A DNA stretch of 64,000 nucleotides from Rhizophagus irregularis (Eukaryota; Glomeromycota; Glomeromycetes; Glomerales; Glomeraceae): contig NC_089456.1 in the NCBI RefSeq assembly GCF_026210795.1, forward strand, positions 1,490,501 through 1,554,500, written 5' to 3'. Below the pieces are notes generated by a model. It saw only the letters and a program-made list of their open reading frames with translations. It was not told where the DNA came from and did no database searches. This document shows, in pieces, positions 58,581 to 64,000 of the stretch. A program made the position numbers and the translations under genes. Position 1 is the first letter of the stretch. Every line of letters starts with the position of its first letter.

Positions 58581-61500
58581 ATGAGTATATTAAATAATAA
58601 AACTCAAGTTCCAATAAAGTCTAAATTAAGTGATTCAAACATAGGCCTCGACCATAAAAATTGTTCTTATTGTAACCAACCGTTTATTGAAAAATTATGG
58701 TGTAAAAAATGCGACCCGTATAAGATAATTGAAGGATGGACAAGCGAAAATCCTGATATTGACAAATTCATCAAAGATACAATGTATTCAAGAAAATATG
58801 GAACATGGCTTGAATGGGTACCATTTGATAGGTTTACAAATATAGAACAAATTGGCGAAGGCGGATTTTCCAAGGTGTATTCTGCAACCTGGATAGATGG
58901 TAAGGCAGATTACAAATATGAATATGGTAATTGGAAAAAATTAGATCCTAAACCTATTAAAGTTGCTTTGAAAAAATTGAATGATTCACATGAAATGTCA
59001 GTTGACTATTTAAATGAGGTATAATTATTATTTTTATTATTTTAAATTACAATTATTTTTCATTAATTTACTTTAAAAATTTTTATAGCTTAAAATACAT
59101 TGGGATGTTTATTTAGAAGAAAATTTTACTTTGGGATTTTATGGAATGACTAAAGACCCAGTAACTAAAGAATTTATGATGATTATTGAGTTTATGAACG
59201 AAGGAAGTTTGAGAAGTATTCTTTTAAATGAATTTAACGAAATTTCATGGAGTAGTAAAATTAGAATTTTAGGTCATTTAATATTAGGGCTTAATAACTT
59301 ACACAAGTTAGGATATTTCCATAAAAACCTTCATAGCGGAAATATACTAATCTTTAATAGCAAGTATTATAGTCGTAAAGGTTATATTTCAGATTTTGGA
59401 TTAACTGGACCAGCAAATAAAAAAAAATCAGATAATAAAATATATGGCATATTGCCATATATTGCTCCAGAAGTTTTGAATGGAAAACAATATACGTTAT
59501 CTTCAGACATTTATAGTTTTGGTATAATTATGGCCGAATTATCATCCGGAAAACCACCTTTTTATGATAGAAAATATGATTTGAATTTGGCACTAGATAT
59601 ATGTAATGGGTTCAGGCCAGAATTTGGAAAAGGGACTCCTGAAATTTATAAGAAATTAGCTTATAGATGTATGAATTCTAATCCAAATCAAAGACCAAAA
59701 GCAGATGAATTAAACAAAATATTAATATTTTGGTATCATTCTATTAATGGAGAAATTTTTAGTTACAAAGGAGGTGAAGTTAAAGCTATATTTGAAGAAG
59801 CTGATAGTGAAGTTGAAACTATATTTGAAGAAGCTGATAGAGAAATACCAAATATTCCAACATCATATGGAAAAAATTCTAATATTGTAGTACATACTAG
59901 TAGCCAAATATTTTCATTTAGAAATTTACCAAATCCTAGTAATTCATCTATTATTAATTCCTATTTTGAAGAAAATATGGACAATAAAGGTACTGTATTT
60001 TAGTTTAAAACTGTATGTTAATTTTATAGTTAAAATAATTATAATTATTTGTTTTTTGTTATAATATATTATAAAGATATCTCAGATAAGTATGAAATTT
60101 GTTCTTATTGTGAAAAACCGATTACTGAAGAATTATGGTGTAACGAATGTGATCCTCTTTATATGATTGATGGATGGACAAGTGATTTTCCTGATATTGA
60201 TAAGTTTATAAAAGACACAATGTATAATGCAAGAGATTATAATTATTATTTCCTCGAATGGGTACCATTTGATAGATTTGCAGGTATAAAGCAAATTTGT
60301 GAGGACGAATTAGCTAAAATGTATTCTGCAACATGGATAGATGTTAAATCAAAATATGAAAAACTAGATGATGGGAATTGGAAAAAATATAAATCCGAAT
60401 CTATGGAAATTGTTTTGAAAAGTTTAAATGAATCACAAGATATTTCACCTAAATATTTAAATAAGGTACGTTTAATTAAATTTATAAGTACTTTTAATTT
60501 TGATTCAGTTCTTATAATACTTTTTTTTGATTTTAGCTTAAATTTTATTGGAATTTAAGTAAAATGGATATTACGTTAAAATTTTATGGAATGACTAAAA
60601 ATCCAGAAACAAAAGAAATTATGATGATAATAGAATCGGAAAATGTAAGAACTTTGAGAAATATTCTTATAAATGATTTTTGGAGTATTTTATGGAAGAG
60701 CAAAATTCATTTGTTATGGAAATTAGCATTTTACCTCAAATATTTACATGAATTAAAATATTTTCATGAAAATCTTCATAGTGGAAATATATTACAAAAT
60801 AATCATTATACTTGGCTTTTAAATTTTGAATTGTTTAAATCAACAAATAATAATGGAAAAATATGTGGAATATTACCGTTTGTTGCTCCTGAAGTTTTTA
60901 GTGGAGAATCGTATACATTTTCTTCTGATGTTTATAGTTTTGGTATTATTATGGCAGAATTATCATCTGGAAAGACACCATTTTATAATAGAAGCCATAA
61001 TTCAAATTTAGCATTAGATATATGTGATGGACTTAGACCTGAATTTGGAAAAGGAACTCCTGAAATTTATAAGAAATTAGCATATAAATGTATGAATGCT
61101 AATTCAATTGAAAGACCAACAGCTGATGAATTATATCAAGTTGTAAATCTTTGGAATGATATTCTTAATGGTAAAGTTTTAGGGTATGTAGGAAAAGAAA
61201 TCAAAGTTATGTTTGAAGATGCTGATAAAGAAATCCCAAATATTTCAACTTTATATGAAAAGAATCCAGATGCTGAACTTACTTGCCAAGAATTTACATT
61301 TAGTGATTTTCCAAAACCTGTTAATTCATCTATTATTACTTCATACATTGATGAAATATATAATGAAGGTATTATTATATTTTTAATTTATTAGTCATAA
61401 TTAAATACTTATATTAATTCATTATTTTTTGATCTTTAATAGAAGATAATCAGATTGATAATAAGATATGTTTTTATTGTAATAACCCATTTACTGAAAA

Positions 61501-62904
61501 ATTATGGTGCAAAGAATGTGATCCATACTGCATGATAGAAGGATGGACTAGTGGAAACTTAAATATTGATAAATTTATTAAAGATTCAATTTATAATGCA
61601 AGGCAAAAACTAAATCCTGAGTTTCTTGAGTGGGTACCATTTGATAGACTTATAAATATAGAACAAATTGGCAAAGGTGGTTTTGCCAAAGTATATTCTG
61701 CAACATGGATAGATGGTAAATCGAAATATAAAAACCTAAGTGATGGGAGTTGGAAAAAATTAGAACCTGAATCTACAAAAGTAGCTTTGAAAAAGTTAAA
61801 TGGATCACAGAATATATCAGCTGAGTATTTAAATGAGGTATCTATATTCGTACTGTATATATATACTAGTTTTGACATCTAATGACAATTAATTGTCTTT
61901 ATTCAATTCTTATATCAATAACAGCTTAAAATATATTGGGATATTTGTTTAAATTATGAGTCCTATTTAACATTTTATGGAATGACAAAAGACCCAGAAA
62001 CCAAAGAATTCATGATAATAATGGATTTTGCGGATGGGGGGAATTTGAGAAATATTGTTTTACATAATTTCAAAAATATTTCATGGAAGGATAAAATTAA
62101 CTGGTTATTTGATTTAGCGGTGGATCTTAAAAATATGCATAAATTGGGATATTTTCATAAAGATTTACATAGTGGAAATATATTACGAAAAGATTCTGAA
62201 TTATATATTTCAGATTTTGGATTATCTGAACCAGCGAATGAACAAAAATTAGATAACAAAATATATGGTGTATTACCATATATTGCTCCCGAAGTTTTAA
62301 ACAAAGAACCATACACTTCATCATCTGATATTTATAGTTTTGGTATAATTATGATCGAATTATCATTTGGAAAACCACCATTTTATAATAAAAAGCATAA
62401 TTTAAACTTAGCACTAGCTATATGTGATGGACTCAGACCTGAATTTGGAAAGGGAACTCCTGAAATATATAAGAAGTTAGCTTATAGATGTACAAATGCC
62501 AATTCAATTGAGAGACCAACAGCCAATGAATTATTTAATATAATAAAATTTTGGTTTTTTTCTATTATTAGCTTTGGATGGATGCAAGAAGAAGAAAATT
62601 TCGGATATAAAGGAAAAGAAATTAAAAAAATATTTGAAGAGGCTGATAAAGAAAGACCAAATATTTCAATATTTTATGAAAAAGATCCTGATGCTATATA
62701 TACTAGTCGAGAACTTACATTTAGCAACCTATCAAAGCCTGTTAATTCCTCTATTATTAGTTTGTATCTTCAAGAGGAAAAAGTTGATGAAGGTACTGAT
62801 TTGAAGTTTGTCATGAATTTATAGTAATTAATCTAATTAAATTCATTGATTTAATAGTAAACACCCAAGATTCTCAATTAGTTAATTTAGATGTTAAAAG
62901 GTAA
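58581..62904 (+). CDS. Triple-module protein kinase (two degenerate modules plus one active-looking)
   Basis: Seven exons: 58581-59018, 59089-59989, 60077-60465, 60537-61368, 61443-61837, 61925-62792, 62858-62904. All phases match, giving 1,289 residues in one frame. Modules two and three have no start codon of their own and follow on through phase-1 introns (donors GTACTG, GTATTA), which argues for one gene. Each module has a Cys-pair leader (SYCNQPF…LWCKKCDP), a WTS block, LEWVPFDRF, then a kinase-like domain. Module 1 keeps the lysine (VALKKL) and DFG but has HKN for HRD. Module 2 has a broken glycine loop, HEN for HRD and NFE for DFG. Module 3 has GKGGFAKVY, VALKKL, HKDLHSGN, DFG and APE, so it alone looks catalytic. 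Modules end with matching tails (EADREIPNI…, YTSRELTFSNL). A pseudokinase-to-kinase regulatory arrangement is plausible. Confidence 0.85.
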
Positions 62905-63572
62905 TATAGTATTATTACAGGATACACTTTTAAAGTAATATATTACTAATTTTATATCTTTACATTTAGATTTTTGTGAGGAGGCCATTTCAGGTAAGGT
63001 AATAATGATATCCAAATTAATCTTTCCCAGCGTAACCACCAAAAAAATTTCAGGCACGTGATCTGTGATGTGTTTGATGCAATAATAAATAAATATTTTT
63101 TTTTCTCGCGTTAACCGTTCACCTATTTCTTTATACATTTTATTTTTTGGAACCTTGGAAACCTATTATATAAATACTTTCTTTTCTTGTTATTTATTTC
63201 TTTTTATTATTTTTATCACATACTGTATATTATATTCAATAAATATTAATATTTTACGTTCCTTTGAAATTTTTAAAATTTGTTTTAGCAAGTATATGTT
63301 ACTTTATCAGTTATACAGAGAATTTTAAAAACAAAGAAAAAAAAAATTTTTATTAGATAAATATATAAAGTGAAAATTTTTCTGCATTGTTTACAGTATT
63401 ATCCAATAAAAATATAATAAAACTATTAAACAAAATATTTATTTAATTTCTATTGTCTTTTCTACTATAAATTAATTAAATATTAAAAGTCTGAATTTTT
63501 TCACGAATGTTTTTATTTTTTTCAAAATTTTACACAGAATCAACCAATCAAATTTAGACGCCACGCTAAACA
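62905..63572. other. 3' flank of the triple kinase, no gene seen
   Basis: AT-rich non-coding DNA between the kinase stop and the start of the hAT-like terminal region. The 83-codon minus frame at 62,887-63,138 overlaps the kinase stop region and has no recognisable motif. Confidence 0.45.
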
Positions 63573-64000
63573 TGGGGCCCGAATCTGAAACCTCCCGAAA
63601 CCCTTTAGGTTTCGGTATATACCGAAACTTAGTTTCGGGATGTGCATTTTTTTCCCGAAACTCGAAACCCGAAATTGACCCGAAACTCCCGAAACTTTTA
63701 TATACGAAATATAACCGAAAGTCCGAAACCTATTAGTTTACTTAATTTATTTTTATTAACAATTAATTAAAATTATAACAATATTGTACTAATTTAAACT
63801 TTATTATGTAAAATTATATTAATAAAATTATATATAATTATATATTAACTATGAATTAAAATTTTGAACTAATAAATCTGGATCAAAATCAACTTCCTCG
63901 TCTAGTTCTTGAATAAAATCATTGAGTCCATCTAGTTCTAATTGCTTATCCGTTATATTATTTGATTTATCCTTAAACATTGAATCTAAATCAAGTACAT
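63573..64000 (-). mobile_element. End of a hAT-like transposon (partial)
   Basis: From about 63,573 the sequence GGGGCCCGAATCTGAAACCT runs into many CCCGAAAC repeats in both orientations (63,590-63,735), including TTTCGGTATATACCGAAA. Dense subterminal repeats of this kind are common at hAT ends. The region then passes into a minus-strand coding remnant that continues beyond the window, so the other terminus cannot be seen. Confidence 0.5.
63849..63998 (-). CDS. C-terminal fragment, possibly of the hAT-like transposase
   Basis: A minus-strand frame open to the window edge ends at the TAG at 63,849-63,851. It encodes an acidic tail with MFKDKSNNITDKQLELDGLN followed by DFIQELDEEVDFDPDLLVQ. It lies directly inside the putative terminal repeats, so a transposase C-terminus is the most natural reading, but 50 residues are too few to prove the family. 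Confidence 0.4.
   Translation of the reverse strand, partial: VLDLDSMFKDKSNNITDKQLELDGLNDFIQELDEEVDFDPDLLVQNFNS

Noticed and set aside
58581-62904. Three separate kinase genes in tandem
   Set aside because: Modules 2 and 3 have no suitable start codons. Each preceding module ends at a phase-1 donor instead of a convincing stop, and acceptors restore the frame exactly.

Overview
The window is about 75-80% A+T, with short phase-conserving introns (GT/GC..AG, roughly 50-110 nt), many decayed mobile elements and several microsatellites. Its recognisable genes are zinc-finger-leader protein kinases, F-box proteins and a RING-plus-TPR protein. That combination suggests a repeat-rich fungal genome, most likely an arbuscular mycorrhizal fungus (Glomeromycotina, Rhizophagus-like). 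This is inferred from gene content and base composition; no database search was possible. I saw no convincing tRNA, rRNA, CRISPR or prokaryotic signal.

Layout. 1-9,950: gene-free AT-rich DNA, then a decayed Ty3-type retroelement on the minus strand (about 3,390-9,120) with later insertions, with a short palindromic element on either side. 11,161-12,981: kinase gene A (minus, 5 exons). 13,849-18,700: an inverted-repeat element, a Tc1/mariner transposase remnant, a broken F-box/zinc gene and microsatellites. 18,880-20,290: a diverged copy of 47,690-49,030, carrying a broken tail of the F-box gene. 20,944-24,963: a six-exon RING/TPR gene with one in-frame TAG. 25,171-29,425: a satellite of hairpin monomers, interrupted by a 1.3-kb hAT-like element with an 8-bp target duplication. 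29,740-36,000: microsatellites, a retroposon with a 17-bp target duplication, a hAT-type MITE, a decaying multi-exon gene and a polypurine minisatellite between inverted repeats. 38,512-44,369: kinase gene B. 45,213-48,672: inverted-repeat elements, one nest of insertions, and the second copy of the segmental duplication. 48,673-52,467: an F-box/LRR-type gene and an intronless pseudokinase. 54,913-55,782: a three-exon gene of unknown function. 58,581-62,904: one gene encoding three tandem kinase modules. The right edge holds the end of a hAT-like element.

The most striking object is inside kinase gene B. A 4.3-kb, roughly 107-bp tandem array lies between its 5' exons and its kinase exons. Read on the gene's strand, every unit is a complete intron (GTAAGT or GCAAGT donor, CTAAT branch-like site, TAG acceptor) followed by exactly three nucleotides before the next donor. 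There are 38 such 3-nt micro-exons plus one 1-nt micro-exon. Concatenated in the phase set by the upstream exons they contain no stop. The 1-nt exon supplies the phase change needed to enter the kinase frame, and removing the whole array as one intron would shift the frame. The model has 44 exons and predicts 424 residues. A 357-bp Helitron-like element sits in one of the array introns.

The kinase genes share an N-terminal zinc/WTSG-type leader and a kinase domain. They range from apparently active (genes A and B, third module of the triple kinase) to catalytically broken (the intronless gene and the first two modules), so local duplication with partial loss of catalysis seems to be under way.
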